From assembly GCA_905221095.1 (NCBI GenBank), contig CAJNBV010000003.1, positions 157,502 to 221,501 on the forward strand: DNA of 64,000 bases, in the 5' to 3' direction. This document shows positions 49,574 through 59,701 of the stretch, piece after piece; position 1 is the stretch's first letter, and each line of letters opens with the position of its first letter. Origin of the DNA: a bacterium (GTDB lineage Bacteria; Bacillota; Bacilli; Lactobacillales; Streptococcaceae). The notes below the pieces were generated by a model, which made no database searches, was not told the origin of the DNA, and was given only the letters and a program-made list of their open reading frames with translations. Position numbers and translations under genes: made by a program.

Positions 49574-50428
49574 CTAAATCAACTCTGTACCAAACTGGTC
49601 TTGCTTGATTTTACCAGCCTTCATCAAGCCACCGAGTGCTTTCTTGAACTGACCTTTAGAAATACCAAAGGTTGCCTTGATGTCGTCTGGGGATGACTTA
49701 TCATTCAAGGTCATAAAACCGCCATTGCTTTCCAAATAGGTCAAAATCATCTGAGCATCATTTTCCAACATCTCAAAAGAACGTGGTTTGAGGGAAAGGT
49801 TCAAGGTACGGTCCACTTCACGGAAACCAATGACACGCGCATCTAAGACCTGCCCCAAACGTGGTTCTGCATAACGCTCACTTGGGTGAATAAAACCAAG
49901 CATATTATTTTCTGGTAGGTAAACAAAAGTTCCTGACAGCTTGAGGCGGTATACAATAGCTGGCCAGTTTTGATTCTGCATGTTGTTGTAAGCATGACGA
50001 GCCAGACGTTGGAAGTCTTCTTGATAGGCCAATAGTCCCCAGATACGGTCTTTCTTGTCCACTTCTAGACGGATGTAGAGTTGGTCGCCCTTCTTAGGCC
50101 AGAGTTCCTTGAGCTCAGGGAGAATATCAAGTGACACTACGATTTCTTTATCAGGTAGGCCTGTATCCACAAAGACACCCAAGTCCTTACGAACTTCTGT
50201 GACACGACCCCAACCAAATTGTTCTTGAGTGGCAGTGACTTCTAGAGTTGTCAAGCGGAGTTTTTGCTTCATATCCGTGTAGGCAAAACCTTTAACCGTA
50301 TCCCCTACTGTATGTTGACCTTCTTCCTTGGCAAGCGCATAGGTTTGGCCATCCTTTTGCACAAAGTAAAAACGGTCATTTTCATCGATGATGAGTCCAA
50401 CGATAAAACTTGCAAGATTTGTATTCAT
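49574..50428 (-). CDS. cvfB: S1 RNA-binding protein CvfB
   Basis: This 284-residue protein has tandem S1-like domains and a C-terminal winged helix ([21 protein letters not shown]). In Staphylococcus CvfB affects virulence-gene expression and in other Firmicutes it binds RNA. I start at MNTNLASF with AAGGA upstream, and rejected a longer frame. It lies between frr and the YozE gene. Confidence 0.92.
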   Translation of the reverse strand: MNTNLASFIVGLIIDENDRFYFVQKDGQTYALAKEEGQHTVGDTVKGFAYTDMKQKLRLTTLEVTATQEQFGWGRVTEVRKDLGVFVDTGLPDKEIVVSLDILPELKELWPKKGDQLYIRLEVDKKDRIWGLLAYQEDFQRLARHAYNNMQNQNWPAIVYRLKLSGTFVYLPENNMLGFIHPSERYAEPRLGQVLDARVIGFREVDRTLNLSLKPRSFEMLENDAQMILTYLESNGGFMTLNDKSSPDDIKATFGISKGQFKKALGGLMKAGKIKQDQFGTELI

Positions 50429-50445
50429 ATTTCCTTCTTTCGAAT

Positions 50446-50477
50446 AAAACTCAGCCAGCAATGCCAACTGAGTTTTT
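50446..50477 (-). terminator. hairpin terminator between frr and cvfB
   Basis: The stem AAAACTCAG / CTGAGTTTT (nine pairs) is followed by TATTC. The T run is short, so some read-through to cvfB is likely. Confidence 0.7.
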
Positions 50478-50487
50478 CTGTTTATTT

Positions 50488-51045
50488 TTAGACTTCCAAA
50501 AGTTCTTTTTCTTTATTGGCAGTCATGTCGTCGATGTGTTTGACAGCATCGTCTGTTACTTTTTGGATATCTTTTTCAAGAGTCTTCAATTCGTCTTCAG
50601 TGATTTCTTTTGCTTTTTCTTGTTTCTTAGCTTCGTCCATAGCATCACGACGGATATTGCGGACAGCCACCTTAGCATTCTCACCAACCTTCTTCACTTC
50701 TTTAGCAAGGTCACGACGAGTTTCTTCTGTAAGAGCTGGGATAACCAAACGAATCACAGAACCGTCGTTAGCTGGTGTGATACCAAGATCAGAAGCGTTC
50801 AAGGCACGTTCGATGTCTTTCAATGAAGACTTATCAAATGGTGTTACCAACAAAACACGCGCTTCTGGAATGGTAATTGAAGCGATTTGGTTAAGAGGAG
50901 TTTCTACTCCATAGTATTCTACATGTACACGGTCAAGCAAGCTTGCATTGGCACGACCGGCACGGATACCACCAAATTCACGAGCAAGTGATTGGTGAGA
51001 CTGGGTCATTCTCTCTTTAGCTTTTTCAATAATTGCGTTAGCCAT
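50488..51045 (-). CDS. frr: ribosome recycling factor
   Basis: RRF splits post-termination ribosomes with EF-G. The 185-residue product has the typical three-helix-bundle and the motifs [22 protein letters not shown] (about 25-46, split here by ordinary loops) and [12 protein letters not shown] (about 131-142). It follows pyrH by 8 bases, the conserved pyrH-frr pair. Confidence 0.97.
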   Translation of the reverse strand: MANAIIEKAKERMTQSHQSLAREFGGIRAGRANASLLDRVHVEYYGVETPLNQIASITIPEARVLLVTPFDKSSLKDIERALNASDLGITPANDGSVIRLVIPALTEETRRDLAKEVKKVGENAKVAVRNIRRDAMDEAKKQEKAKEITEDELKTLEKDIQKVTDDAVKHIDDMTANKEKELLEV

Positions 51046-51053
51046 AATCTTTC

Positions 51054-51791
51054 TTATTCCTTTTCTTCGATATTATTTGAAACTGTTGTTCCGATATTTT
51101 CACCAAATACGACACGTTTGATGTTACCTGGTTGGTTCATGTTGAAGACAACCAAGTCAATGTCATTATCCATTGAGAGGGTTGAAGCTGTTGAGTCCAT
51201 GATACGAAGACCTTTATTGATAACGTCACGGTGAGTCAATTCTTCAAACTTAACGGCTGTCTTGTCTTTCTTAGGATCGGCATTATAAACACCATCTACG
51301 CCATTTTTAGCCATGAGGATGGCGTCTGCTTCGATCTCAGCTGCACGAAGGGCCGCTGTTGTATCTGTTGAGAAGTATGGTGAACCAATTCCAGCACCAA
51401 AGATAACGATACGGCCTTTTTCAAGGTGACGAAGGGCACGTCCACGTACATAAGGCTCTGCCACTTGTTGCATGGCAATCGCTGTTTGTACACGAGTATC
51501 GACACCAACTTGCTGCAATGAATCTGCCATCACAAGAGCATTCATAACAGTCCCAAGCATTCCTGTGTAATCTGCCTGAACACGGTCCATTCCTGCTTCT
51601 GCAGCAGGTTCTCCACGCCAGAGATTTCCTCCACCGATAACAAGGGCAATTTCGATACCTAAGCTATGAACTTCTTGAATCTCTTTTGCGATTGTTTGAA
51701 CTGTTTGGATATCAATCCCTACGCCACGTTCACCGGCAAGGGCTTCACCTGATAACTTGATTAAAATACGTTTATACTTGGGATTCGCCAT
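51054..51791 (-). CDS. pyrH: UMP kinase
   Basis: PyrH phosphorylates UMP to UDP and is regulated by GTP and UTP. The 245-residue product begins [18 protein letters not shown], a start with AGGAG 7 bases upstream, and shows the amino acid kinase motifs [10 protein letters not shown] (about 53-62) and [20 protein letters not shown] (about 158-177). The GTG two codons upstream is rejected on spacing. Confidence 0.96.
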   Translation of the reverse strand: MANPKYKRILIKLSGEALAGERGVGIDIQTVQTIAKEIQEVHSLGIEIALVIGGGNLWRGEPAAEAGMDRVQADYTGMLGTVMNALVMADSLQQVGVDTRVQTAIAMQQVAEPYVRGRALRHLEKGRIVIFGAGIGSPYFSTDTTAALRAAEIEADAILMAKNGVDGVYNADPKKDKTAVKFEELTHRDVINKGLRIMDSTASTLSMDNDIDLVVFNMNQPGNIKRVVFGENIGTTVSNNIEEKE

Positions 51792-51841
51792 TTTCACTCT
51801 CCTTTTTTTATCCTACCTATTTTATCACAATTTCTAAGATT

Positions 51842-51869
51842 TTTATAGTATCATGAGCAATTCTTTCAA
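51842..51869 (-). promoter_or_regulatory. putative promoter of pyrH-frr
   Basis: TTGAAA, a 16-base spacer and TATAAA lie on the minus strand about 50 bases before pyrH. Both hexamers have one mismatch. Confidence 0.5.
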
Positions 51870-51874
51870 AAAAA

Positions 51875-53209
51875 TTAGACCGTTAAAAATTCCTCTAAGT
51901 CGGCAAGGGCACGCTCTGCAATTTTTTCATAACGAGCCTTCTTATCACGGATACGCTCGCCTTCCAACTCTTTGATAATTCCAAAATTGACATTCATTGG
52001 TTGGAAATGTTTGCTGTCTGCATGGGTGATGTAATGAGCTAGACTTCCAATCGCTGTGGTCTCTGGGAAGATTGCTTCACTTTCACCCTTGAAGAGACGA
52101 GCCGCGTTAATACCCGCAACCAAGCCTGATGCTGCTGATTCAACATAGCCTTCCACACCCGTCATTTGACCAGCAAAGAAGAGGTTTGGCTGTTTCTTAG
52201 AACGATAGGTCTGCTCCAGAAGATTTGGTGAATCCATGTAAGAATTGCGGTGCATGACACCATAGCGAACAAACTCCGCATTTTCAAGACCTGGAATCAT
52301 TTGGAAAACACGCTTTTGTTCTCCCCATTTGAGGTGGGTCTGGAAACCAACGATATTATAGAGGCTACCAGCCGCATTGTCCTGACGAAGTTGAACAACT
52401 GCGTAAGGTGTTTTGAACTCTCCATCACGAGGTCCTGTATAGTCGTCTGGATACTCCAAACCAACTGGTTTCATAGGGCCATAAAGCATAGTTTTAATAC
52501 CACGTTTAGCCATGACTTCGATAGGCATACATCCTTCAAAGTACTTTTCTTTTTCAAAGGAATTCAGCGGTGCTTCCTCCGCATTGACCAAGGCTTCATG
52601 GAAATCCATAAACTCTTGCTTAGTCATAGGCGCGTTGAGGTAGGCTGCCTCTCCCTTATCATAACGAGACTTGAGATAGACCTTGCTCATATCAATGGTG
52701 TTGACATCGATAATAGGTGCTGCCGCATCGTAAAAATAGAAACCATCGCCGTCATTAAGGGCATGAATCTTCTCAGCCAGGGCATCGCTAGTCAAAGGAC
52801 CAGTAGCGACAACCGTAATAACATCAGTCGGTAATTCTGTAACTTCATCACGAACCACCTCAATCAAGGGATGATTAGCCACTTTTTCGGTCACCATTTG
52901 AGAGAAACCATCACGGTCTACCGCAAGAGCCCCACCCGCAGGAACACGTGTAGCCTCAGCAGATTCCAAGATAACAGAACCCAAGCGACGCATTTCTTCC
53001 TTGAGAAGACCAACAGCATTGGTCAAAGCATCCCCACGCAAGGAATTGGAACAAACTAACTCAGCAAAATTGTCTGTTTTGTGCTGGGGTGTTGACTTGA
53101 CCCCACGCATTTCATATAGTTTAACTGGAATACCACGTTCTGCAATTTGGTAAGCTGCTTCAGAACCTGCCAAACCAGCACCGATAACATTGATATAAGA
53201 TTGAGACAC
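51875..53209 (-). CDS. trmFO: tRNA U54 methyltransferase TrmFO
   Basis: This folate- and FAD-dependent enzyme makes ribothymidine at position 54 of tRNA. The 444-residue product starts with GTG, ten bases after an AGAGG. It has the FAD-binding [19 protein letters not shown] (about 8-26) and conserved catalytic Cys in [19 protein letters not shown] (about 52-70) and [12 protein letters not shown] (about 225-236). A tandem repeat array lies upstream. Confidence 0.95.
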   Translation of the reverse strand: MSQSYINVIGAGLAGSEAAYQIAERGIPVKLYEMRGVKSTPQHKTDNFAELVCSNSLRGDALTNAVGLLKEEMRRLGSVILESAEATRVPAGGALAVDRDGFSQMVTEKVANHPLIEVVRDEVTELPTDVITVVATGPLTSDALAEKIHALNDGDGFYFYDAAAPIIDVNTIDMSKVYLKSRYDKGEAAYLNAPMTKQEFMDFHEALVNAEEAPLNSFEKEKYFEGCMPIEVMAKRGIKTMLYGPMKPVGLEYPDDYTGPRDGEFKTPYAVVQLRQDNAAGSLYNIVGFQTHLKWGEQKRVFQMIPGLENAEFVRYGVMHRNSYMDSPNLLEQTYRSKKQPNLFFAGQMTGVEGYVESAASGLVAGINAARLFKGESEAIFPETTAIGSLAHYITHADSKHFQPMNVNFGIIKELEGERIRDKKARYEKIAERALADLEEFLTV

Positions 53210-53250
53210 GACACTAATACCTCTTTGGGAGTGTGAAGACAAGATTCACA

Positions 53251-53383
53251 TTGAAAAAGCCAACCGAACTTACTCGCTTTCGAATTTCTTGGCTCAGGCT
53301 GAAAAAGTCCACAGGACTTACCTCGCTTTCGAATTTCTTAGCTCAGGCTGAAAAAGTCCCCCGGACTTTTTCACTCCCACAAA
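53251..53383. repeat. tandem 48/49-base repeat of terminator-like hairpins, about 2.6 copies
   Basis: Three units start at about 53251, 53299 and 53348. Each opens with TGAAAAAGYC and continues with an inverted arm (for example AAGTCC-ACA-GGACTT). The first two units share CTCGCTTTCGAATTTCTT. The third ends as a perfect hairpin GAAAAAGTCC-CCC-GGACTTTTTC. It lies between the rsmI terminator and trmFO. Pneumococcal terminator-like repeats (SPRITE) exist, but I cannot confirm a match. Confidence 0.75.
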
Positions 53384-53414
53384 TCTTTCTATTTTTTTCT
53401 TCTACTAGTATAAC

Positions 53415-53441
53415 AAAAAAAGGGAAGAAGGCAAACTTCCC
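53415..53441 (-). terminator. terminator after rsmI
   Basis: GGGAAG-TTTGCCTT-CTTCCC on the minus strand is followed by seven T residues, 3 bases after the rsmI stop. Confidence 0.9.
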
Positions 53442-53444
53442 TGT

Positions 53445-54314
53445 TTAGTCATTCTCTTCCCAATCGTGGTAGGCAGCGTAAAGCTGGCTTTTATTCCACT
53501 GGTAAATTTTAGCGACTTCCTTGATAGCTTGATTTTTCTTCATACCTTGCTGTATACGGGTTTGAATTTCTAAGAACAAATCTTCCTCGTCTTTTTCCTC
53601 CACTTCCTGACTAGCACCTTCAACGATGAGAAGGCATTCTCCCTTGAGTGGCGTTTCAGCTATGTTTTCTAACAATTCAGAGATCTTTCCTCGTTGGTAC
53701 TCTTCATAGATTTTGGTCAATTCTCTGACCAAGACTACCGAGCGGTCATCGTAGACTTCTAGCATATTTTCCAATGTATCTGCCACACGATGAGGTGATT
53801 CATAGAAAATTTGTGTTTCAGGATAGTCTTTTTTCGAGTCGAAAAATTGCTTTTGCTGGCCTGATTTTCTTGGTAAAAAACCATAGAAGATATGTGGCTG
53901 TGGAGCCAAACCACTGGCAATCAAGGCAGAAATCCCTGCAGAGGCACCTGGAACAGTGACAACCGCAATTTCTTCCTCAATAGCTGCCTTAACCAAATCA
54001 TGGCCAGGGTCCGAGATACTAGGCAGACCTGCATCAGAAACCTGAGCAATACTTTGTCCTGCTTTCAAGCAACCAATCAAATCAGGAATTTTTTCCTTAG
54101 CATTGTGCTCATGAAAACTGATCTGCTTGGTCGAAATGTCAAAATGCTTGAGCAAAAGACCTGTATTACGCGTGTCCTCAGCAGCAATCCAGTCTACTTC
54201 TTTCAAGGTCTGGATGGCACGAAAGGTCATATCATCTAGATTGCCAATCGGCGTTGCCACTAGATACAGCTTGCCATAGGGAGACTGCCCCTTAAAACTT
54301 TTTTGAATCTGCAT
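53445..54314 (-). CDS. rsmI: 16S rRNA (cytidine1402-2'-O)-methyltransferase
   Basis: RsmI methylates C1402 in the ribosomal decoding centre. The 289-residue product has the tetrapyrrole-methylase fold with LVATPIGNLDDMTFRA (about 18-33), EDTRNTGLLLKHF and VSDAGLPSISDPG (about 91-103). It starts 2 bases after yabA, an arrangement common in Firmicutes (yabA-rsmI). Confidence 0.96.
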   Translation of the reverse strand: MQIQKSFKGQSPYGKLYLVATPIGNLDDMTFRAIQTLKEVDWIAAEDTRNTGLLLKHFDISTKQISFHEHNAKEKIPDLIGCLKAGQSIAQVSDAGLPSISDPGHDLVKAAIEEEIAVVTVPGASAGISALIASGLAPQPHIFYGFLPRKSGQQKQFFDSKKDYPETQIFYESPHRVADTLENMLEVYDDRSVVLVRELTKIYEEYQRGKISELLENIAETPLKGECLLIVEGASQEVEEKDEEDLFLEIQTRIQQGMKKNQAIKEVAKIYQWNKSQLYAAYHDWEEND

Positions 54315-54316
54315 AT

Positions 54317-54634
54317 TTACTCCCTGTATAACAACTCGTCACAGAACATACATTCCTCGTCCTGCTCTCGACGTTGTCCATAAAAATCATTACATACGTG
54401 AAAACCATCTTTATAAATTCGACGGACACTTTCACGAACATGCTTGGCCTTGACAGGAGCGTCTGCTTCCACCTCACCCAAGCGTTCGCGCAACTTACTA
54501 TTTTCCAAACGAAGAGCTGTATTTTCCTCTACCAGGCTCTTGAGATTTTTCTTGATGGCTTCCACATCGGCCAAGGTTACCAATAACTGTTGAGAAAAAT
54601 CATCCAGCGCGTCAAATAATTCTTTTTTGTCCAT
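54317..54634 (-). CDS. yabA: replication initiation control protein YabA
   Basis: YabA binds DnaA and the sliding clamp to limit re-initiation. The 105-residue product has an N-terminal coiled coil (about 1-60, with leucine heptads) and a C-terminal zinc-binding domain (HVCNDFYG and CMFCDELL, Cys and His ligands). The start [10 protein letters not shown] has AAAGGG 7 bases upstream; nine extra codons were rejected. It lies between holB and rsmI. Confidence 0.94.
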   Translation of the reverse strand: MDKKELFDALDDFSQQLLVTLADVEAIKKNLKSLVEENTALRLENSKLRERLGEVEADAPVKAKHVRESVRRIYKDGFHVCNDFYGQRREQDEECMFCDELLYRE

Positions 54635-54673
54635 AAAACAGCCCTTTCCTTTCTTTATCATTCATTTTTTAGT

Positions 54674-55564
54674 TTATATTTCTTTCAAGACCAGATATTC
54701 CATGGCATTTTGAAAGCTGACATTAGCTTGCCACATTTTTCTAGCTTCTAGCAAATCTTGTAGAATCACCCTTACTCTTGCTTGCAGAAGGTCCTGCCCA
54801 CAGAGGACTTCAAGGAGTCGCAAGACCTGATCCTGTTTTTCCTTATCATCTGCCAAGTTGGCTAATTTAGCAACTTGCAGATAACTTTCTTTTTTCTTAG
54901 CTAATAACCAGGTCAGCAGGCGTTCACTTTCATCGACCAAGGTCCAAAAACTTGCCTGATTGGCCAACTTTTCTGCTTCAGCTCGCGATTGACTAAACTG
55001 GGCTAAAAGAATTGCTTTTTTCTTAACCAGTCCCATTTGTTCTAAGAGCAAGATGAGTTTTTCTTCCTGCTTTTTAAAATGGAAAATCTGGGTCCGACTA
55101 CGGATTGTCGGTAAGATCTTTTCCTCATCGCTGGTCAAGAAGAAAATATAAACCTCACTCTGGGGTTCTTCGATGACCTTGAGCAGAGAATTAGCCGCGT
55201 TAGGATGCATTTTCTCAGCTTGCTCGATAATAAAGACCTGTTGCTGACTTTCAATCCCTGCTTGAGAAAATTGTCCCACCAATTCACGAATACGTTCTGT
55301 CTTAATGACCTGATTGACTGGCTTAATCAAGGTGACATCTGGAAACTCTTCCTGTTCAATCAGCTTGCAATTTCGGCATTTCTCACATGGTAAAACACCT
55401 ACTTTATCTGTACAAAAGAGGCTCTTAGCTAAAAACTGCGCCATTTCCATGCTTCCAAAGAAACCTGAAAAGAGGTAGGCATGATTGAGCTGATCTTGTT
55501 CTAGGATACGGACAAAGCGGTCAAACTGGTCTGGCTGCCAAGCCTTTAATTCTTCTTGTTTCAT
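54674..55564 (-). CDS. holB: DNA polymerase III delta' subunit
   Basis: Delta' is the fixed stator subunit of the clamp loader. The 296-residue product has AAA+-like motifs: [15 protein letters not shown] with a degenerate P-loop (about 28-42), the zinc ribbon [12 protein letters not shown] (about 60-71) and [10 protein letters not shown] (about 120-129). It overlaps tmk by 4 bases (ATGA). The tmk-holB-yabA-rsmI order is typical of Firmicutes. Confidence 0.94.
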   Translation of the reverse strand: MKQEELKAWQPDQFDRFVRILEQDQLNHAYLFSGFFGSMEMAQFLAKSLFCTDKVGVLPCEKCRNCKLIEQEEFPDVTLIKPVNQVIKTERIRELVGQFSQAGIESQQQVFIIEQAEKMHPNAANSLLKVIEEPQSEVYIFFLTSDEEKILPTIRSRTQIFHFKKQEEKLILLLEQMGLVKKKAILLAQFSQSRAEAEKLANQASFWTLVDESERLLTWLLAKKKESYLQVAKLANLADDKEKQDQVLRLLEVLCGQDLLQARVRVILQDLLEARKMWQANVSFQNAMEYLVLKEI

Positions 55565-56199
55565 TTAGCCAAGCCCATTCTGTCAAATAAGACATCCTTG
55601 GTCGTTTCCACAACCTCCTCCAATGGGAGACTCGCATCAATCTTGACAATGCGATTTCCTTCTTTGTCCAGAAGAGAAAGGTAGCCTTGACGAACTTTTT
55701 TATGCAAGTCCAACCCTTCCAAGTCCAAACGATTGACCTCCCGGTCACTATTAGCAGCAATGCGAGCCAGTCCTTCTTCCACCTCAATGTCAAAATAGAA
55801 TGTCAAATCAGGTTTGAGGCCATCTGTCGCAAACTGATTGAGCCAATTAATGGCATCAATGTCCAAACCACGGCCAAATCCCTGATAGGCAACAGAACTA
55901 TCGATGAAGCGGTCCATAATGACCAACTTGCCAGCTTCAAGGGCTGGAAGAACTTTTTCCACCAAGTGCTGTCTGCGACTGGCGATATAGAGCAAAAGCT
56001 CTGTTTTAGCATCCATCTGAGTATGACTTGGATCCAAAATCACTTCCCGAATCTTCTCCCCAATCAAGACTCCGCCTGGCTCACGGGTCGTCAGCACCTC
56101 TACTCCTTTTTCCTCTAAAATTGGGAGTAGAGCCTCTAAAACACTGGTCTTGCCTGCTCCCTCTGGTCCCTCAAGAGAGACTAAAAATCCTTTTGACAT
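55561..56199 (-). CDS. tmk: thymidylate kinase
   Basis: Tmk phosphorylates dTMP to dTDP. The 212-residue product has the P-loop [10 protein letters not shown] (about 10-19), TREPGG (about 38-43) and [17 protein letters not shown] with the catalytic DR(F/Y) motif (about 96-112). It heads the tmk-holB-yabA-rsmI group. Confidence 0.96.
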   Translation of the reverse strand: MSKGFLVSLEGPEGAGKTSVLEALLPILEEKGVEVLTTREPGGVLIGEKIREVILDPSHTQMDAKTELLLYIASRRQHLVEKVLPALEAGKLVIMDRFIDSSVAYQGFGRGLDIDAINWLNQFATDGLKPDLTFYFDIEVEEGLARIAANSDREVNRLDLEGLDLHKKVRQGYLSLLDKEGNRIVKIDASLPLEEVVETTKDVLFDRMGLAK

Positions 56200-56279
56200 G
56201 TCTAACTCATTTCTTTTTTACTACTTCTATTCTATCAAAAAAATAGGGGTTTGTGACAATCTTTTTGTCTTCTCATTTC

Positions 56280-56384
56280 ATACTCAATGAAAATCAAAGA
56301 GCAAACTAGGAAGCTAGCCGCAGTCTGTACTTGAGTACGGCAAGGTGAAGCTGACGCAGTTTGAATTTGATTTTCGAAGAGTAT
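56280..56384 (-). repeat. BOX element, boxA-boxC without boxB
   Basis: This 105-bp copy is nearly identical to that at 12476-12580, with a few substitutions (for example CGCAGTC for CGCAGGC and ACGCAG for ACGTGG). It fills the gap between proC and tmk and has no boxB unit. Confidence 0.87.
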
Positions 56385-56392
56385 CAACCACC

Positions 56393-56421
56393 ATAAAAGA
56401 GGCAGACAAATCCACCTCTTA
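56393..56421 (-). terminator. terminator after proC
   Basis: AAGAGG / CCTCTT with a twelve-base loop and a TTTAT tail overlaps the proC stop on the minus strand. It ends the proBAC operon. Confidence 0.8.
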
Positions 56422-57216
56422 TTTACCTAATTCTTGTGTTCGTTTATAGGCTTGACCAACTGCATCCATGACTGTGCCTCGAAAAGCATGCGCTTCTAAG
56501 CTCGCTACTCCAGCGATAGTCGAACCTCCTGGGCTACAAACTTGGTCTTTCAAGACCCCAGGATGCTCTTGGCTTTCTAAGACCAATTGTCCAGCTCCTA
56601 CCACAGTTTGAGCCGCCATTTTCAATGCTGTTTCTCGTGGTAATCCAGTCTGAACACCTGCATCTGCCAAGGCCTCGATAAAAAGATAGACAAAGGCTGG
56701 TCCACAACCTGCAAGACCTGTCGCTGCGTCGATTAAGCCTTCTCCTAGTTCAACCAAGAGACCTGCCTTAGCTAACAGCTGACAAAAGAGCTCACTGTCC
56801 TCAGCACTGCAATTAGGAGACAAGGCATAACTAATCACTCCTTGCCCGATGGAAGCAGGGGTATTTGGCATCATACGAATAATTCGGTGTTGACTTGGAA
56901 TAAGACTCGCTAGTTTTTCTAAAGTCAATCCAGCTGCCATCGAAATCAAAAGAAGACTCTCTCTTTTTTCAAGAATGGTCTGATATTGAGAAAGCAAGTC
57001 TGGGAACTGGGCTGGCTTAACACCTAGAAAAATCACATCTGCTTCTGCGAAGATTTCGTCATTGCTAGAAGCCTGACCACCGAAGTTGGCAATGAAAGCA
57101 TCCACCTTAGCTTGACTGCGATTGGCAAGGAGAATGTCATCACCCGTCTTGGACTGCCAAACAGCCTTAGCCAGACTAGCACCCATATTCCCCAAACCGA
57201 TAAATCCAATCTTCAT
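56419..57216 (-). CDS. proC: pyrroline-5-carboxylate reductase
   Basis: ProC makes L-proline in the last step of proline synthesis from glutamate. The 265-residue product has the NADPH-binding GFIGLGNMGASLAKA (about 4-18), MPNTPASIGQG (about 115-125) and CSPGGSTIAGVASLE at the C-terminus. It starts 3 bases after proA. Confidence 0.96.
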   Translation of the reverse strand: MKIGFIGLGNMGASLAKAVWQSKTGDDILLANRSQAKVDAFIANFGGQASSNDEIFAEADVIFLGVKPAQFPDLLSQYQTILEKRESLLLISMAAGLTLEKLASLIPSQHRIIRMMPNTPASIGQGVISYALSPNCSAEDSELFCQLLAKAGLLVELGEGLIDAATGLAGCGPAFVYLFIEALADAGVQTGLPRETALKMAAQTVVGAGQLVLESQEHPGVLKDQVCSPGGSTIAGVASLEAHAFRGTVMDAVGQAYKRTQELGK

Positions 57217-57219
57217 CTC

Positions 57220-58482
57220 TTACTCCCTTATCTGTCCGTCACCCGTAACCACATACTTGTAGCTGGTCAACTCTTTTAAGCCCATTGGACCACGCGCATG
57301 CAGTTTCTGAGTAGAAATCCCCATTTCACAGCCAAGACCAAATTGACCTCCATCTGTAAAACGCGTTGAGGCATTAACATAAACCGCTGCTGAATCCACT
57401 TGATCTGTAAAGTAAGCTGCAGCTTCAGCATTTTCCGTTACAATGGCGTCCGAATGATGCGTACTGTGAGCTTCAATATGCGCAACCGCTTCTTCTAAAC
57501 TGCTCACAACCTTAATAGCTAGGACATAGTCTAAAAACTCAGTGTCAAAGTCTTGAGCCTCAGCTGCTTGGCCAGATACAAACTGACTAGCTTTCTCATC
57601 CAAACGGAATTGAATTGGTTCCAGTCCAGCTTCTTTTCGATCTGCAACCAGTACTTGCTCCAAACGAGGAAGGAAACTTGCTGCCTTGTCTTCATGAACT
57701 AGCAATACCTCCATGGCATTACATACAGAAGGACGACTGGTTTTGGCATTGTTGATGATAGACAGAGCCTTGTCCTCATCTGCATCCTTGTCCACGTAAA
57801 CATGGACAATGCCTGTTCCTGTCTCGATAACAGGTACAATAGCATTCTCAACCACGGCATTGATCAAGCCAGCCCCTCCACGAGGAATGAGAAGGTCTAG
57901 ATATCCCTTGGCCTTCATCATAGCATAGCTACTTTCACGGCTAGTATCTTCTACCAGTTGAATCACATCTGGGTGAATGGTCGTTGTCTCCAAGCCTTTT
58001 TTCAAGGCTTTAACAATAGCATGGGCAGTTTGATAAGCGTCCTTCCCACTACGAAGAACGACTGCATTTCCACTCTTGAGAGCCAAAGCAGCCGCGTCAG
58101 ACGTCACGTTTGGACGGCTTTCATAGATAATACCGATGACCCCCATAGCCACCCGTTTCTTGGTAATAAGCAAGCCATTTTCAAGCTGACTCGTTTCTAA
58201 AACTTCACCGATTGGATCTGGTAAAGCAACCACTTCACGAATCCCTCTTGCCATTGCTTCAATACGTCCTGCATCCAAATAAAGACGATCCAACATAACA
58301 TCTGAGATTTTCCCCTTGGCCGCTTCCATATCTAGGGCATTGGCCGCTAAAATTTCCTCAGTAGCAGCCACTAAGTGATTAGCCATGGCTAGCAAGGCTT
58401 GGTTTTTCACTTCTTCACTAGCTGTGTTGATCGATTTTTTAACAGCCTGTACCTGTTCAAATTGTTCTTGTGTACTTACCAT
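57220..58482 (-). CDS. proA: gamma-glutamyl phosphate reductase
   Basis: ProA reduces gamma-glutamyl phosphate to the semialdehyde. The 420-residue product has normal length, with the aldehyde-dehydrogenase-like catalytic Cys in [15 protein letters not shown] (about 250-264) and the [20 protein letters not shown] segment (about 123-142). It starts 9 bases after proB. A GTG-like upstream frame was not needed. Confidence 0.96.
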   Translation of the reverse strand: MVSTQEQFEQVQAVKKSINTASEEVKNQALLAMANHLVAATEEILAANALDMEAAKGKISDVMLDRLYLDAGRIEAMARGIREVVALPDPIGEVLETSQLENGLLITKKRVAMGVIGIIYESRPNVTSDAAALALKSGNAVVLRSGKDAYQTAHAIVKALKKGLETTTIHPDVIQLVEDTSRESSYAMMKAKGYLDLLIPRGGAGLINAVVENAIVPVIETGTGIVHVYVDKDADEDKALSIINNAKTSRPSVCNAMEVLLVHEDKAASFLPRLEQVLVADRKEAGLEPIQFRLDEKASQFVSGQAAEAQDFDTEFLDYVLAIKVVSSLEEAVAHIEAHSTHHSDAIVTENAEAAAYFTDQVDSAAVYVNASTRFTDGGQFGLGCEMGISTQKLHARGPMGLKELTSYKYVVTGDGQIRE

Positions 58483-58491
58483 AGTTTACCT

Positions 58492-59601
58492 CTAAAATTC
58501 TGTAAAGAGTAGTTGGATTTCAGGAGTAATGGAAATCCAGTCATCACGGTGAATCAAGACACCCTTAGCTTTTTGAGAACGCAACATATCCTCCAAAGCA
58601 GATGCCCCAAATTGCACGCGTCCTTTTCCAAGCGAATTTCCACTTTCCTTGTCAAATACTGTCACGATATCACCGTAAGAAAAGGCACCTTCTGCATCAA
58701 CAACACCAGATAAAAGGAGACTCTTTCCATGTTGAGAGAGAGCTTCTGCAGCCCCTTTATCAACCCAAATAGAACCTTGGCTCTGAGCATAGAAGGCCAG
58801 CCATTGTTTCTGGGTACGAAGTCCCTTCTCTTGCGCAACAAAGTAAGAACCATCCTTGGTCTCCTCAGCCGCCTCAATCATAGCATCTGCCTTCAATGAT
58901 GAACAGATATAAACAGGAACTCCTGATTCTGTCGCAATAGTCGCTGCTTTGATTTTTGTCAGCATTCCTCCAGTTCCGTTTGAAGAACCAGCTCCACCAG
59001 CCATATCGATAATCTCACGATTGATGGTCTCAATTTTCTCCAAGCGTTTAGCTGTTGGATCTGAATTAGGATTTCCAGTATAGAGACCGTCCACATCTGT
59101 TAAGAGAACCAAAAGGTCTGCTTGGACCATGGCAGCTACCTGGGCACTTAAAGTGTCATTGTCCCCAACCTTGAGCTCATCAATGACGACACTGTCATTC
59201 TCATTGATGATAGGAATCGCACCACGGCTAAGTAGAACTGACAAAGCCTGATGAGCATTTTTATAACGGCGCTTATCCACAAAGTCATCCTGGGTCAGCA
59301 AGATTTGTGCAGAAACGATTTGGCGCAAGAGAAGATTAGTGGTATATTCTTCCAACAAAAGCCCTTGCCCTACCGCTGCTGAAGCCTGTTTATCAGCAAT
59401 CTTAGTCGGACGCTTTTTAAATCCTAAGGCTCCAAAACCAGCCGCAATGGCACCTGACGATACCAAAATCAATTCATGACCAGCCTGGTGCAACATCGCC
59501 AACTGCTGGGTAATAGCCTTTACCTTACTACGTGATAAACTTCCATCTTCATTCGTCAGAGAAGAAGTCCCCACCTTAAAGACAATCCGTTTGTATTTCA
59601 T
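58492..59601 (-). CDS. proB: glutamate 5-kinase
   Basis: ProB phosphorylates glutamate as the first, proline-inhibited step of proline synthesis. The 369-residue product starts at [16 protein letters not shown] with GGAGTG upstream. It has the amino acid kinase motifs [12 protein letters not shown] (about 47-58), NENDSV (about 132-137) and [12 protein letters not shown] (about 208-219), plus a C-terminal PUA domain (about 275-365). It is first in proB-proA-proC. Confidence 0.96.
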   Translation of the reverse strand: MKYKRIVFKVGTSSLTNEDGSLSRSKVKAITQQLAMLHQAGHELILVSSGAIAAGFGALGFKKRPTKIADKQASAAVGQGLLLEEYTTNLLLRQIVSAQILLTQDDFVDKRRYKNAHQALSVLLSRGAIPIINENDSVVIDELKVGDNDTLSAQVAAMVQADLLVLLTDVDGLYTGNPNSDPTAKRLEKIETINREIIDMAGGAGSSNGTGGMLTKIKAATIATESGVPVYICSSLKADAMIEAAEETKDGSYFVAQEKGLRTQKQWLAFYAQSQGSIWVDKGAAEALSQHGKSLLLSGVVDAEGAFSYGDIVTVFDKESGNSLGKGRVQFGASALEDMLRSQKAKGVLIHRDDWISITPEIQLLFTEF

Positions 59602-59630
59602 AGTCTCACTCCGATTCTTCATATTTATCC

Positions 59631-59639
59631 ATTATAACA
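59631..59639 (-). promoter_or_regulatory. extended -10 promoter of proBAC
   Basis: The minus strand reads TGTTATAAT 30 bases before the proB start. Confidence 0.65.
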
Positions 59640-59671
59640 TGAATAACAGGAAATAGAAAAGAGTTGATAGG

Positions 59672-59700
59672 AAAAAGAAGGCCCTAAAACCTTCTTTTTT
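59672..59700 (-). terminator. terminator after pce
   Basis: AGAAGG-TTTTAGGG-CCTTCT on the minus strand has T runs on both sides and follows the pce stop directly. Confidence 0.85.
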
Positions 59701-59701
59701 A

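Noticed and set aside
50410..50826. 138-codon forward frame opposite frr and cvfB
   Set aside because: It is a shadow of frr on the other strand, Phe-rich, and lacks a ribosome binding site.
53251..53383. 48/49-base repeats as a CRISPR array
   Set aside because: Repeats are contiguous without unique spacers, diverge along their length, and no cas gene is present.
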